A DNA stretch of 64,000 bases from Sphingobacterium multivorum (GTDB lineage Bacteria; Bacteroidota; Bacteroidia; Sphingobacteriales; Sphingobacteriaceae): assembly GCF_900457465.1 (NCBI RefSeq), contig NZ_UAUU01000011.1, positions 1 through 64,000 of the forward strand, read 5' to 3'. The position numbers and the translations under genes are program-made. This document shows positions 1-11,918 of this stretch, one piece after another; the first letter of the stretch is position 1; every line of letters begins with the position of its first letter. Under the pieces are notes generated by a model that made no database searches, was not told where the DNA came from, and saw only the letters and a program-made list of their open reading frames with translations.

Positions 1-24
1 GCGGCTGGAATACCTCCTTTCTAG
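1..24 (+). rRNA. 16S rRNA, 3' end only
   Basis: The window opens inside the last bases of 16S rRNA. The GGCTGGAATACC segment followed by CCTCCTTTCT is the universal 3' terminus with the anti-Shine-Dalgarno core CCTCC at about 13-17. The rest of the gene lies outside the window. The exact mature end is not visible and could be a few bases either way. It is the first member of the rrn operon that continues with two tRNAs, 23S and 5S. Confidence 0.93.
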
Positions 25-142
25 AGTATCGAAGATCGGTGCTCGTCACGTTACATATGATTGCAAAGAAGAAAAACATCAGAAGAAAGTGCCCGCCCCG
101 AAAGGAGCAGGACCGAGAGAGATAGATGAACAGGAAATAGCT

Positions 143-216
143 AGTCCCGTAGCTCAGTTGGTTAGAGCACTACACTGATAATGTAGGGGTCAGCAGTTCA
201 AATCTGCTCGGGACTA
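143..216 (+). tRNA. tRNA-Ile (GAT)
   Basis: A 74-nt cloverleaf. The acceptor arms AGTCCCG (143-149) and CGGGACT (209-215) pair, the discriminator is A216, and the anticodon loop CTGATAA carries GAT. The D-arm has TAGCTCAGTTGG and the T-arm GTTCAAATC. CCA is not encoded. It lies in the 16S-23S spacer, the standard place for tRNA-Ile. Confidence 0.97.
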
Positions 217-227
217 CGAAAAGTTAA

Positions 228-301
228 GGGGAATTAGCTCAGCTGGCTAGAGCACCTGCCTTGCACGCAGGGGGTCAACGGTTCGAATCCGTTATTCTCC
301 A
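228..301 (+). tRNA. tRNA-Ala (TGC)
   Basis: A 74-nt cloverleaf. The acceptor arms GGGGAAT (228-234) and ATTCTCC (294-300) pair with one G-U, the discriminator is A301, and the anticodon loop CTTGCAC carries TGC. It starts 11 nt after tRNA-Ile and completes the Ile-Ala spacer pair. Confidence 0.97.
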
Positions 302-354
302 CATCTCCGGGAGGAACATCGACAGATGCTCCGAAGAAACAAACCGGAAAAAGA

Positions 355-366
355 GTTCTTTGACAT
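355..366 (+). promoter_or_regulatory. boxA-like rRNA antitermination element
   Basis: GTTCTTTGACAT in the 16S-23S spacer resembles the boxA core (GCTCTTTAACA) bound by NusB/S10 in rrn leaders and spacers. Its position after the spacer tRNAs and before the 23S processing stem fits. Assignment is by similarity only. Confidence 0.5.
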
Positions 367-379
367 ATTGAAAGAGAAA

Positions 380-404
380 AAAAATTACAAGAGAAGACAA
401 CAGT
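380..404 (+). other. 23S rRNA processing stem, 5' arm
   Basis: This segment is complementary to 3427-3451 just after the 23S gene: AAGACAACAGT pairs with ACTGTTGTCTT, AAGAG with CTCTT and AAAAATTA with TAATTTTT, with single unpaired C bases between blocks. About 24 base pairs enclose the 23S sequence, the usual RNase III-type pre-rRNA stem. The rest of the 25-532 spacer outside the tRNAs and boxA holds nothing else I recognise. Confidence 0.75.
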
Positions 405-532
405 ATAGAGACAATACGTGTATGTGTTTGATGTAGAGAGGAGACCCTCGGTGAATGCCGAACGAATCTCTGCGTAGCATATGGGTATATATATCAAAAG
501 CAGCCGCATAGTAGCAAAAGGCTATGCCGGTG

Positions 533-3414
<2,882 letters not shown>

Positions 3415-3426
3415 AAGCAGACAGAC

Positions 3427-3451
3427 ACTGTTGTCTTCCTCTTTAATTTTT
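3427..3451 (+). other. 23S rRNA processing stem, 3' arm
   Basis: Partner of 380-404; see that entry. Downstream, about 3464-3506 holds a second imperfect inverted repeat (GTCAG-TTGGC-CTGAC flanked by AT pairs) in the 23S-5S spacer. Confidence 0.7.
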
Positions 3452-3525
3452 AAAATGATCTTTCAATATATATGTCAGTTGGCCTGACGATGATATATTA
3501 TCATAAGACAGACCAATAAAGATTT

Positions 3526-3636
3526 TTAGGTGCCTATATCGGCGGTGTCTACCTCTTCCCATTCCGAACAGAGTAGTCAAGCCCGCCAGAGCCGATGGTA
3601 TTGCCGTAACAGGTGGGAGAGTAGGTCGGTGCCTTT
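3526..3636 (+). rRNA. 5S rRNA
   Basis: About 110 nt with the typical loop region CCCATTCCGAACAGAG and the late segment GGTGGGAGAGTAGGTCGG. The 5' AGGTGCC and 3' GGTGCCT ends form helix I. The ends are approximate. It is the last gene of the rrn operon. Confidence 0.93.
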
Positions 3637-3644
3637 TTTTACAC

Positions 3645-3680
3645 GGAAGCCCTTGCTGGAAACAGTCAAGGGCTTCTTTC
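3645..3680 (+). terminator. rrn operon terminator
   Basis: A perfect 10-bp stem GAAGCCCTTG / CAAGGGCTTC with an 11-nt loop is followed by TTTCGTTT. The stretch 3681-3816 holds no gene that I can support. Confidence 0.85.
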
Positions 3681-3816
3681 GTTTAGCTACCTGCCTATCT
3701 ATTACTGTAAAAATAGTGTTTATCCTTACAACTGATATCTTTTACAATGACGCAACAATGGGTGATGTCATAGTGCTTTGTTCCTGAGCAATAATACAAT
3801 TATGATTTTTATTGAG

Positions 3817-3824
3817 TAACTTTG
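3817..3824 (+). promoter_or_regulatory. -7 box TAACTTTG upstream of radical SAM gene
   Basis: It matches the Bacteroidota -7 consensus TAnnTTTG. Only 7 nt separate it from the ATG at 3832, so the mRNA would start at or within a few bases of the start codon. No good -33 TTTG is seen at the usual distance. Confidence 0.55.
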
Positions 3825-3831
3825 CAGCGCA

Positions 3832-4773
3832 ATGGGTACATTATTGGACAACGGAATTAAACCGTATAATCATTACGGGGCTTATTTAAAGCAAAAGTAT
3901 AACGGACAGAAAGTGTTTAAAGTGATTGTGGATGGTAATTTTACCTGCCCCAATCGTGATGGTAGTAAGGGCTATGGTGGTTGTACGTACTGTAATGTAG
4001 ATTCTTTTACACCGGATACTGCCCGGAAAATTCCTTCTATACGCGAGCAGGTGGAATCGGGTATTGAAAGAGCACGTAATAGCTATGGCGCTGAGAAGTT
4101 TATTATTTATTTCCAGCCAAATACAAATACATATGCGCCGACTCATCTACTGAAGATGATGTATGATGAGGCTTTAAGTATTGATCCTGAAAATACTTTG
4201 GGTCTTTCTGTGGGTACACGTCCTGATTGTTTGGATTTTGAAAAGATAGCATTGTTGGAGTCTTATACAGATCGTTACGATGTGGATTTGGAAATGGGTA
4301 TGGAATCTATTTACAACGATACATTGGAGCAGATCAATAGAGGCTGTTCTCACGACGAATTTGTTCAGGCCATGAATATGCTGAAAGATACTCCGTTGGA
4401 GCTTTGTGTGCATACCATCTTTGGCTTCCCGTGGGAATCTGAAGAAATGATGTTGAAATATGCAGATGAAATCAACCGCTTTCCACAAATTAAATTTGTG
4501 AAGTTGCATCACTTACATATTGTAGAGGGATCTATTATGGGCGTTAAGTTCAAACGTGAGCCTTTTGAACTTTTCTCGATAGAAGGTTATACGGAATTCT
4601 TAGCAAAGTTTATTCCTCGATTGCGTCCTGATCTGATCATTCAACGTATTTTCGGGATTGCAGATAAAGAATTGTTAATTGCTCCGAATTGGGGCTTACC
4701 GAAATCAGGTATTCAAACATACATCGATAAGGGATTGGAAGCACGTCAGGTCGTGCAGGGGAGTCTTTTTTAG
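3832..4773 (+). CDS. YhcC-like radical SAM protein (TIGR01212 family)
   Basis: 313 residues, the normal length for the family. The N-terminal region has the family's cysteine cluster C39-x11-C51-x2-C54 (CPNRDGSKGYGGCTYC), expected to ligate a 4Fe-4S cluster that cleaves S-adenosylmethionine. It is followed by FQPNTNTYAP, close to the FQ-x-TNTYA signature of YhcC/TIGR01212 proteins. The substrate of this family is not settled. The gene is monocistronic, between the rrn terminator and a bidirectional terminator. The ATG at 3832 is chosen because the -7 box lies directly upstream. Confidence 0.9.
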   Translation: MGTLLDNGIKPYNHYGAYLKQKYNGQKVFKVIVDGNFTCPNRDGSKGYGGCTYCNVDSFTPDTARKIPSIREQVESGIERARNSYGAEKFIIYFQPNTNTYAPTHLLKMMYDEALSIDPENTLGLSVGTRPDCLDFEKIALLESYTDRYDVDLEMGMESIYNDTLEQINRGCSHDEFVQAMNMLKDTPLELCVHTIFGFPWESEEMMLKYADEINRFPQIKFVKLHHLHIVEGSIMGVKFKREPFELFSIEGYTEFLAKFIPRLRPDLIIQRIFGIADKELLIAPNWGLPKSGIQTYIDKGLEARQVVQGSLF

Positions 4774-4847
4774 CCGTTCCTAATATTTTATACTCTTTTG
4801 ATAGATCATTGTATGCTATCGCGTTTAATGAATATATTCAGCGCTAT

Positions 4848-4887
4848 AAAAACAGCAAAGGCTTCTCTAATGAAGCCTTTGCTGTTT
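4848..4887. terminator. bidirectional terminator
   Basis: A perfect 16-bp stem AAACAGCAAAGGCTTC / GAAGCCTTTGCTGTTT with loop TCTAAT. It lies between the convergent radical SAM and MazG-like genes and is A/T-rich on both flanks, so it can serve both. Confidence 0.85.
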
Positions 4888-4921
4888 ACCTACAAAAAAA
4901 GGGTACGATTACCATCTTTAT

Positions 4922-5389
4922 TTAGCCCTCAACAATTGTTTTTAGATCGGCTGGAGAGTAATTGATGGATTTTAACGTTTTATTGTCAGCTGTTCTGAAT
5001 ACCAGAAATTTGCCATCAACTTCTTTATAATAGGATTCTACACCTTTTAATTTATAGTGCTCCTGTGTAGCGATGGCTTCTGCTTCGTCTTTACATGCTT
5101 TGCTCATATTGGAACGTTGAACTTCATCAAAAAGAGCAGAGAATTTATCTTTTAAACCAAATTCCAATACCGCTCCAGCAAGTACATATTGAATGTCACA
5201 TAGCGCATCTGCAATCTCGACCAAATCTTTATCCCGGATGGCCTCTTCTAATTCTTTTAATTCCTCAGCGATCAACGATACCCGTAAGGCACATCTTTGT
5301 TCAGATGGAATAGTAGGCGTGTCTAGGATTGGATGTTGGAATGTTTTATGGAATTCCGCAACGGATGAAAGTGTTTTCGGATCAGTCAT
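4922..5389 (-). CDS. MazG-like / PRA-PH superfamily nucleoside triphosphate pyrophosphohydrolase
   Basis: 155 residues, predicted all-alpha NTP pyrophosphohydrolase fold (PF01503-like). The metal-binding helices are visible: AEELKELEEA (E42, E43, E46) and EIADALCDIQYV (E58, D61, D65), the EExxE...ExxD arrangement of dimeric dUTPase/MazG-type enzymes. Such enzymes cleave NTPs to NMP and pyrophosphate, often for house-cleaning of the nucleotide pool; the true substrate cannot be read from sequence. It has its own -7 box at 5416-5423 and sits between a terminator on each side, so it is likely monocistronic. Confidence 0.8.
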   Translation of the reverse strand: MTDPKTLSSVAEFHKTFQHPILDTPTIPSEQRCALRVSLIAEELKELEEAIRDKDLVEIADALCDIQYVLAGAVLEFGLKDKFSALFDEVQRSNMSKACKDEAEAIATQEHYKLKGVESYYKEVDGKFLVFRTADNKTLKSINYSPADLKTIVEG

Positions 5390-5415
5390 ATTCTTTGTTT
5401 TATTATTTGAAAGAG

Positions 5416-5423
5416 CAAATATA
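5416..5423 (-). promoter_or_regulatory. -7 box TATATTTG for MazG-like gene
   Basis: On the minus strand TATATTTG lies 26 nt before the ATG, directly after the terminator of the upstream pseudouridine synthase gene. Confidence 0.5.
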
Positions 5424-5426
5424 AAA

Positions 5427-5464
5427 AATAAAGGACGGTTAACTGAATGACCGTCCTTTATTTT
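5427..5464 (-). terminator. terminator of pseudouridine synthase gene
   Basis: Stem AAATAAAGGACGGT / ACCGTCCTTTATTT with a 10-nt loop, located just after the stop codon at 5484. Confidence 0.8.
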
Positions 5465-5483
5465 TATTTATCTGCTTAAGCGA

Positions 5484-7100
5484 TTAAATCAGGTGCTTTA
5501 ACTGCACGATTTCACGCTCTTCTAAATATCTCCAACGGCCACGTGGAAGGTCTTTTTTCGTTAAGTTTGCATAAACCACACGATCCAATTTAACGACTTC
5601 ATATCCTAATGACTCAAAAATACGACGTACGATACGATTTTTCCCCGAGTGGATTTGGATACCGACTTCACGTTTCGATCCGCCTTGAACATAGCTCAAG
5701 TCATCTGGTTTAATTACACCGTCCTCTAATTCGATACCAAAGCTGATTTTGTTAAAATCGCCTTGTGTAAGGCTTTTGTTTAACTCGACATTATAGATTT
5801 TGCTGATGCTGTTGCGCGGGTGTGAAAGTTTTTCAGCAAGACTACCATCATTTGTCATCAAAAGTAGTCCTGTTGTGTTTCTGTCAAGACGACCAACAGG
5901 ATAGATTCTTTCTTTTGTCGCTTTAGAAACAAGTTCCATTACGGTATGACGCTCCTGCGGATCATCTGTAGTCGTGATATAATCTTTTGGTTTGTTCAAC
6001 AAAACATAAACATTTTTTTCACGTTTTAGACGTTCGTTGTTGTAACGGATTTCATCTGTTGCAGGATCCACCTTGGTACCCAATTCCGTAACAGGTTCTC
6101 CATTTACCCAAATAACACCAGCAGTGATAAGCTCATCCGCTTTACGTCTTGAACAGATACCAGCATTGGCGATGTAACGATTTAAACGAACTAAGCCGTC
6201 ATCTTCTGCATCCTCTGCTTTTTTCTTTGGACGTTTAATATATTGTTTATCACCAAAGTTTTTGTTGTCGTCAAAATTTCTACTTTTATCGCCATCAAAC
6301 TTTCTGTTAGAAGGTCTTGAAGAGTCATTTCTGTCTGAACGTTTGAAACTGTCTCTTTTGTCAAAAGAACGCTCTGATCTATCGAATGATCTTGGGCTGT
6401 CATTTCTGTCTGAACGTTTGAAGTTATCTTTTTTATCGAAAGAACGCTCTGAACGGTCAAAAGATCTTGGAGCGTCATTTCTGTCTGAACGTTTGAAACT
6501 GTCTCTTTTGTCAAAAGAACGTTCTGAACGGTCAAAAGATCTTGAAGAGTCATTTCTGTCTGAACGTTTGAAACTATCTCTTTTATCAAAAGAACGCTCT
6601 GAACGGTCAAAAGATCTTGAGGAATCATTTCTATCTGTACGTTTGAAACTATCTCTTTTATCAAAAGAACGTTCTGAACGGTCAAAAGATCTTGAAGAGT
6701 CATTTCTATCGGAACGTTTGAAGTTATCTTTTTTGTCAAAAGAACGTTCTGATCTATCAAATTTATTGAAGGAATCTTTTTTGTCAAAAGATCTTGAAGA
6801 ATCATTTTTATCAAATGAGCGGCCTCCTCTACCAAAGGATTTTTCTGAATTATCTTTTGAACGGAAGGAATTGTTATCTCCTCGGAAGGAAGGTTTGTCT
6901 GAGAATTTTTTAGATCCGAATGATCTGTTCTCACGATTATCATCTTTTCTGAAAGAGCCTCTTTCAGATTGGTCATTCGACCCATATGATTTTTTTCCGA
7001 AACTATTGTTCTTATCGCCTCTAGATTTGAAACTATCTGAGTTGCCTCGTGACTTTCTGGAGTTGTCATCACGACTGTTCCTTTTATTGCTGAATGGCAT
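5484..7100 (-). CDS. RluB/RsuA-family rRNA pseudouridine synthase with long repetitive N-terminal tail
   Basis: 538 residues. The C-terminal 240 residues are a standard RsuA/RluB enzyme: S4 RNA-binding domain from about 303 (RLNRYIANAGICSRRKADE) and a catalytic domain with the GRLDRNTTG motif whose D406 should be the nucleophile. It would convert a uridine in rRNA to pseudouridine. Residues 1-302 are an added low-complexity tail rich in S, D, R, K, F and N. Residues 114-263 are six tandem 25-residue copies of the type FDRSERSFDKRDSFKRSDRN plus a DSSRS-like end. Basic, disordered tails are common on Bacteroidota RNA-binding proteins; a role in RNA binding is inferred. The start has a -7 box 24 nt upstream. 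Confidence 0.92.
   Translation of the reverse strand: MPFSNKRNSRDDNSRKSRGNSDSFKSRGDKNNSFGKKSYGSNDQSERGSFRKDDNRENRSFGSKKFSDKPSFRGDNNSFRSKDNSEKSFGRGGRSFDKNDSSRSFDKKDSFNKFDRSERSFDKKDNFKRSDRNDSSRSFDRSERSFDKRDSFKRTDRNDSSRSFDRSERSFDKRDSFKRSDRNDSSRSFDRSERSFDKRDSFKRSDRNDAPRSFDRSERSFDKKDNFKRSDRNDSPRSFDRSERSFDKRDSFKRSDRNDSSRPSNRKFDGDKSRNFDDNKNFGDKQYIKRPKKKAEDAEDDGLVRLNRYIANAGICSRRKADELITAGVIWVNGEPVTELGTKVDPATDEIRYNNERLKREKNVYVLLNKPKDYITTTDDPQERHTVMELVSKATKERIYPVGRLDRNTTGLLLMTNDGSLAEKLSHPRNSISKIYNVELNKSLTQGDFNKISFGIELEDGVIKPDDLSYVQGGSKREVGIQIHSGKNRIVRRIFESLGYEVVKLDRVVYANLTKKDLPRGRWRYLEEREIVQLKHLI
6312..6761 (-). repeat. six tandem 75-bp in-frame coding repeats
   Basis: Six 75-bp units encode residues 114-263 of the pseudouridine synthase. 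Units differ at a few positions (KKDNF versus KRDSF; KRSD versus KRTD; DSS versus DAP or DSP), so the array is old enough to have diverged, or is edited by recombination between units. Length variation between strains is likely. Confidence 0.9.
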
Positions 7101-7124
7101 TGTGTTTTGCTAAAATGTGAACGA

Positions 7125-7132
7125 CAAAGTTA
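7125..7132 (-). promoter_or_regulatory. -7 box TAACTTTG for pseudouridine synthase gene
   Basis: Minus-strand TAACTTTG, 24 nt before the ATG at 7100, with TTCG 19 nt further upstream as a possible -33 element. Confidence 0.6.
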
Positions 7133-7239
7133 GGTATAATTTTGGGTTTTGCGAAAAAATCCTTATCTTTTTGTCTTTTCTTGAATTTGCTGCGTTTTTA
7201 CGCTAACAAACCCGCTTTAAGTTGTCTAGAATGTAACTA

Positions 7240-7271
7240 TTTGTTTTTTAAATAAATAGTGTTTACCTTTG
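7240..7271 (+). promoter_or_regulatory. promoter TTTG-N20-TACCTTTG
   Basis: TTTG at 7240-7243 and TACCTTTG at 7264-7271 match the Bacteroidota -33/-7 consensus with good spacing. The leader to the transglycosylase ATG at 7343 would be about 65 nt. Confidence 0.7.
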
Positions 7272-7342
7272 TACCCTTGAATTTGAACCAAGCTATTTTT
7301 TGATCGATTGCAGTCGTGGATAGGGTAGCATTAAGGGAGTGA

Positions 7343-8155
7343 ATGATAAGAAAGAAAGTTTTATGTAGTAGTTTGATTTTGTTTGCTTTATTGCTGTCAA
7401 AGTTATACTCAACCCCACACAACAATGCTTCAAACGGCGATAAGATCGTTGAACCGAAGCTCGTAGTAGTTCCCGTTCATCATGGGGATGAAGAAGAAAA
7501 AAAAGAAAAAAGCAATTCCTTTGAATCGTATATGAATTCATTGACATTTGCCGAAGATTCATTACCGATGGATCGTCCGCTTGTGGAAAGTAAATTGCGT
7601 AAATTTTTCAGTCGATTCTCGTTTAAAAAAACAGGATCGTACGATATGCACAAAAAGGCAGAGACCTACTTGCCTATGATTGCAAAGATCCTTAAATCAC
7701 ATGGTATTCCGGAAGATTTCAAGTACATTCCATTGGTGGAAAGTGGCCTTAGTAAAGCTGTTGTTTCATCGAAGGGAGCTGGTGGCTATTGGCAATTTAT
7801 GCCGGCAACAGCCCGTTTGTATGGCTTAAAAGTCAATGGTACGGTAGACGACCGAAAGGATCTTGTTAAATCTACGCATGCTGCAGCGAGATACCTCAAA
7901 TACCTCTATGGCCAATTTGGTAACTGGACCTTGGTTGCTGCGGCGTATAATGTTGGTGATGGCAGTTTAAGAGGTTCTATAAGAAGACAAAAAAAGGACG
8001 ACTATTTTGCCTTGAAATTGAATAATGAAACGGGTTCGTATGTGTACAAACTTGTTTCTATGAAGGAAATTATCGAACATCCACAGAAGCATGGCTATTC
8101 ACGTTATGCCAATAAAGAAAGTGAGACGTTGGATAAGGAACCGAACATGCTGTAA
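7343..8155 (+). CDS. Lytic transglycosylase, SLT/MltD-like (GH23)
   Basis: 270 residues with an N-terminal hydrophobic segment (about 5-20) that serves as signal peptide or anchor, an acidic linker, and an SLT domain from about 105. The catalytic glutamate is E133 in PLVESGLS, followed by GGYWQFMPATA and AAYNVGDG, both classic GH23 motifs. It should cleave peptidoglycan glycan strands in the periplasm with 1,6-anhydro-muropeptide formation. No LysM domains are present, unlike E. coli MltD. Monocistronic, with a consensus promoter and a strong terminator. Confidence 0.92.
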   Translation: MIRKKVLCSSLILFALLLSKLYSTPHNNASNGDKIVEPKLVVVPVHHGDEEEKKEKSNSFESYMNSLTFAEDSLPMDRPLVESKLRKFFSRFSFKKTGSYDMHKKAETYLPMIAKILKSHGIPEDFKYIPLVESGLSKAVVSSKGAGGYWQFMPATARLYGLKVNGTVDDRKDLVKSTHAAARYLKYLYGQFGNWTLVAAAYNVGDGSLRGSIRRQKKDDYFALKLNNETGSYVYKLVSMKEIIEHPQKHGYSRYANKESETLDKEPNML

Positions 8156-8170
8156 AATAGTGTACTTCAC

Positions 8171-8214
8171 AATAAAAAGGGCTTTCCACTGCATAGTGGA
8201 AAGCCCTTTTTATT
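8171..8214. terminator. bidirectional terminator
   Basis: A perfect 20-bp stem (8171-8190 with 8195-8214) containing AAAGGGCTTTCCACT and a GCAT loop, A-rich and T-rich at its ends, between the convergent transglycosylase and lolA genes. Confidence 0.9.
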
Positions 8215-8252
8215 GTACTGTCTTTAATCAGACCTGTAGTATTGTTCTATTT

Positions 8253-8906
8253 TTACCTCAGATCGACGATGTCGAAGCCTTTATAATCATTTTTGTTGAA
8301 TACGAATAGACTACCGGAAAGCGCCTTATTACCTTCCTGAGAAGTTAATGTATACGTATAGCGATTACCACTTTTATCAAATACGGTGGTATCATAGATC
8401 AGACTGCTTGCTTTGTTAATGCGCAGCTTGATCTTTGAATAGTTTTTTTTGCTATCAAGAGGACTTAATTCAACAACACTTAGTGTAAGCCCTTTTACCT
8501 TTTCTGTATTGGTCAAGGTATATTTAAAACCGGTGGTATAAAAGCTGAATATATTTGTTGGATTGATCTCGTTGGTCGAATTGCTTGCTTCTGAGATTTC
8601 AACTTCTTTTTCCGCTTTCATGATATTCCACTGTGTCTTGGAATCCGATATCAATACTTGATTTTTGGTATTGAGCTGGTACTTGTTGTTACTCTTGTCC
8701 AGGTATATTGTTCCGGCATCAGTATGCGAGCCGCCATTAGCTTGTTTAATATCTAATGAGAAATTGGCCTGTATTGTTTTGTATGCATTGTACTTTTGGC
8801 TTACTTTCGTCAGTAGCGCCTTGGCAGCAGCGTCATTTTGTGCATAACTGTTTTGGCTGTATGCCATGATTAGCAGACCTACAATAAACCATACTTGTTT
8901 TTTCAT
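8253..8906 (-). CDS. lolA: LolA-family outer-membrane lipoprotein carrier protein
   Basis: 217 residues with a clear signal peptide (cleavage probably after SYAQ near residue 22). The mature part has the LolA-like start KYNAYKTIQANFSLDI and alternating beta-strand character throughout. Such proteins carry lipoproteins across the periplasm. It begins 1 bp after ftsK ends, a gene pairing common in Bacteroidota, and the two are surely cotranscribed. Whether it serves the classical Lol route or another lipid cargo cannot be told from sequence. Confidence 0.85.
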   Translation of the reverse strand: MKKQVWFIVGLLIMAYSQNSYAQNDAAAKALLTKVSQKYNAYKTIQANFSLDIKQANGGSHTDAGTIYLDKSNNKYQLNTKNQVLISDSKTQWNIMKAEKEVEISEASNSTNEINPTNIFSFYTTGFKYTLTNTEKVKGLTLSVVELSPLDSKKNYSKIKLRINKASSLIYDTTVFDKSGNRYTYTLTSQEGNKALSGSLFVFNKNDYKGFDIVDLR

Positions 8907-8907
8907 C

Positions 8908-11654
8908 TTAGTTGTCCTTTCTTAACGTCTCCAAAAATTGTTCTAATGAATACTCATCTGGATAAAGCACTTCCCGGGCCTTACTTCCTTCAAATGGACC
9001 TACAATTCCTGCAGCTTCCAATTGATCGATGATTCGTCCTGCTCTGTTATAACCCAATTTTAATTTACGTTGGATTAATGACGTAGAGCCTTGCTGATGC
9101 ATGACAATCAATCGGGCAGCTTCTTCGAACAACTGATCGCGGTCTTTGGGGTCAAAATCTACACTACCAGAACCATCTCCGTTTTCGTCTACGTACTCCG
9201 GAAGCATAAATGCCGAAGGATAGCCTCGTTGCGCACCGATGTAATCGGAAATTTGTTCAACCTCAGGCGTATCCACAAAAGCACATTGAATACGTATCAA
9301 ATCACTTCCAGTCGCTAGAAGCATGTCACCCCGACCGATCAACTGATCTGCACCGCCTGTATCTAGAATGGTCCGTGAATCGACTTTCGACAACACACGG
9401 AATGCCAGACGTGCAGGGAAGTTGGCCTTGATTGTACCGGTAATGATATTGACAGAAGGACGCTGGGTTGCAATAACCAGGTGAATTCCTACCGCACGGG
9501 CCAATTGTGCCAATCGTGCAATCGGTGTTTCGACCTCTTTTCCTGCTGTCATCATCAAGTCGGCAAACTCATCAACAATAAGAACGATATATGGTAAGAA
9601 TCGATGACCCTCCTCAGGGTTTAATCTGCGATTGATAAATTTTGCATTATATTCCTTTAAATTCCGTACCTGCGCATTTTTTAACAAATCATAACGTTGA
9701 TCCATTTCTATACAGAGGGAATTTAAGGTGTTGATTACTTTCTTCGTATCGGTGATAATCGCATCTCCGTCGTCAGGCAATTTTGCAAGGAAGTGGCGCT
9801 CTACTTTTTTGAATAGAGAAAGTTCCACTTTCTTAGGGTCAACAAGGACAAATTTTAGTTCGGCTGGATGCTTTTTATACAGTAGAGAGGTCAGAATCGC
9901 GTTAATACCTACTGATTTACCTTGCCCGGTAGCCCCCGCAACCAGAAGGTGAGGCATTTTAGCTAAATCGGCAATATACACTTCATTTGAAATTGTCTTA
10001 CCTAAAGCGATCGGGAGATCCATATCTGTTTTCTGAAACTTCTCCGTAGCAAGGACCGATCGCATGGACACCATTTCCGGACTGGAGTTTGGTACCTCAA
10101 TACCAATAGTTCCTTTTCCGGGCATCGGTGCAATGATCCGGATACCTAAGGCCGCAAGACTTAAGGCAATGTCATCTTCCAGATTTTTGATTTTTGAAAT
10201 CCGTACACCTGGTTTTGGTATAATTTCATACAAAGTCACCGTTGGTCCTATCGTTGCCTTGATGCTTTCGATCTCGATGCTATAGTTTCTCAGTGTATCA
10301 ACAATCCTATTTTTGTTCGCTTCGAGTTCCTGTTGATTGATGGTAATTTTACCACCACCATAGTCCTTCAATAAATCCAATGCCGGATGTTGGTAGCCAG
10401 AAAGATCCAATTTTGGGTCATACTGTCCGAATTGGGCCACAAGATCACTGGCGGTAATTTCTTTTTCCTCTTTGATATCTTCGACCACCAGACCGGGTAC
10501 TGCATCGGGTTCAATAATAGCTTCTGGCTCTCGTTGGGGTTCTGCTTCGATTTTCGGCGCTTGATATTCCTGGATTAACGGTAAGTCTTCGGCTTCAAAT
10601 TCTTCATTTGGCTGATCAATTGTAAAACTGATTGAAGGTGTATTCTCTGTTCTTTCAAGCGGACTATCGTCGAAGGTGAGCACCACTTTGTCCTTCGGAT
10701 CAATTTGTACTTCGGGTACAGGTGATGCGTAAAGGCAGGACGCTGAAGTTCTTCCTGTACCTCTTTGTCCCGAGCAGATTGAAATCGCTCATTGATTGAC
10801 GTTGACCGTTGGAAAGATTCTCGCACCGACTGGATGGAATCATCTTCAATATGAATTTTGTTTCTAAGATTTTGTGGAGCGTATTCATCCTCATCCTCTT
10901 CGTCCGTATCTTCGGAGAATGACTTGGATTTCCTGTTACTGAATAGGACAAATTTAAAATCGAGGTTGTAAAGTAAGATCAATGTCGTCAGGTAGGCAAA
11001 AGCCAATATACAGCCAACGCCGACAATGCCAACTTGTGCTTCCAATAATTTATTGGTCCAAAAGCCAAATTTGCCCTCAAGCATATGCGGTGTATCGGCC
11101 ATAAATCCATGCAGGAAGCCTAATGTTACCGAGATAAAAACGATAGCAACGAAAGAATAGACTACCGTACGGTACAACGGAAGTAATGATTTCTTGAACA
11201 ACAGGCGATATCCTAAAATGAATAATACCGGGATAAAAAGAAAAGATGCGACACCAAACCATTCGTACATGAATTGGTTGGCAAGCAATGCACCAAATTT
11301 CCCTAGTTTATTGTCAACAACGGGTAGATCAACACTTTCATCATGAATTTCTTCCGTAGATCTAAATAATGTTGACCATCCGCCATTAGTTTTTGCGATA
11401 TAACTTTGATCGTCTTCCCAAGTGAATAGGTAGGATACGAAAGCGGTAGCAAATGCTAATGAAAGCAAGATCAATAAAATCCCTAATATCTTGACAGCCT
11501 TTTGCTGTGCATCAGAATAATCTCTTGGTACACTATTTTTTTGACTTTTTTCTTTTTTAAATGTTGTTGATTCCTTTTGAGGGGCACGTTTGCCGGAAAC
11601 TGAATTCCCTGTCTGCCTAAATGTATTTCCTTTGTTTGACATTGAAAAGCTCAC
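8908..11654 (-). CDS. ftsK: FtsK/SpoIIIE DNA translocase (one-base frameshift as sequenced)
   Basis: Two frames make one protein: the N-terminal part from 11654 to about 10723 and the C-terminal part from about 10722 to 8908. Adding one C at 10721-10722 (CAC-CTG to CAC-CCT on the coding strand) gives 915 residues, total length a multiple of three. The N-terminus has about four membrane helices, then a charged linker, then the motor with Walker A GATGQGKS, VDPKKVEL, Walker B IVLIVDEFADL and a C-terminal winged-helix gamma domain (RAGRIIDQLEAAG). It pumps chromosome DNA through the division septum. The gene is normally important, so a sequencing error is likelier than loss. A -7 box lies at 11669-11676. 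Confidence 0.9.
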
Positions 11655-11668
11655 AATTATACTGCTTA

Positions 11669-11676
11669 CAAACTTA
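11669..11676 (-). promoter_or_regulatory. -7 box TAAGTTTG for ftsK-lolA
   Basis: Minus-strand TAAGTTTG, 14 nt before the ATG at 11654. A second plus-strand TAAGTTTG at 11721-11728 is not clearly tied to a gene. Confidence 0.5.
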
Positions 11677-11918
11677 GTTATTTTGATAGTATTTTAAAGA
11701 TGCCGATAGCCTAATTATTTTAAGTTTGTCGTTTTTTATGAATGAATAAATTTAGATGTAGCTAAAAAGCTTGATAGTTATAATGACTAGCAAATACTAT
11801 GCCCTGCAAATGGGGTTGACCAAAGAATGTGGATATCAATATAGATTGCCACTGTTTTGGTGTATTCGTTGGAGTTGCTGTAAAATATGTAGTTTTACGA
11901 ATAAAAATAACAGAGCGG

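Noticed and set aside
3530..3787. 85-codon open frame after 23S
   Set aside because: It overlaps the 5S rRNA and the rrn terminator.
6312..6761. Regular repeats that could suggest a CRISPR array
   Set aside because: The units are directly tandem with no spacers and stay in one reading frame of a recognised gene.
6191..7113. Long open frames overlapping the pseudouridine synthase tail (plus strand 6262-7113 and another minus frame 6191-7072)
   Set aside because: They are created by the 75-bp repeat structure; the minus frame ending at 5484 has the S4 and catalytic domains and explains the region.
11829..11918. 30-residue N-terminal extension of the GNAT protein
   Set aside because: No family similarity; the GNAT fold starts at MNKFEIRKA.
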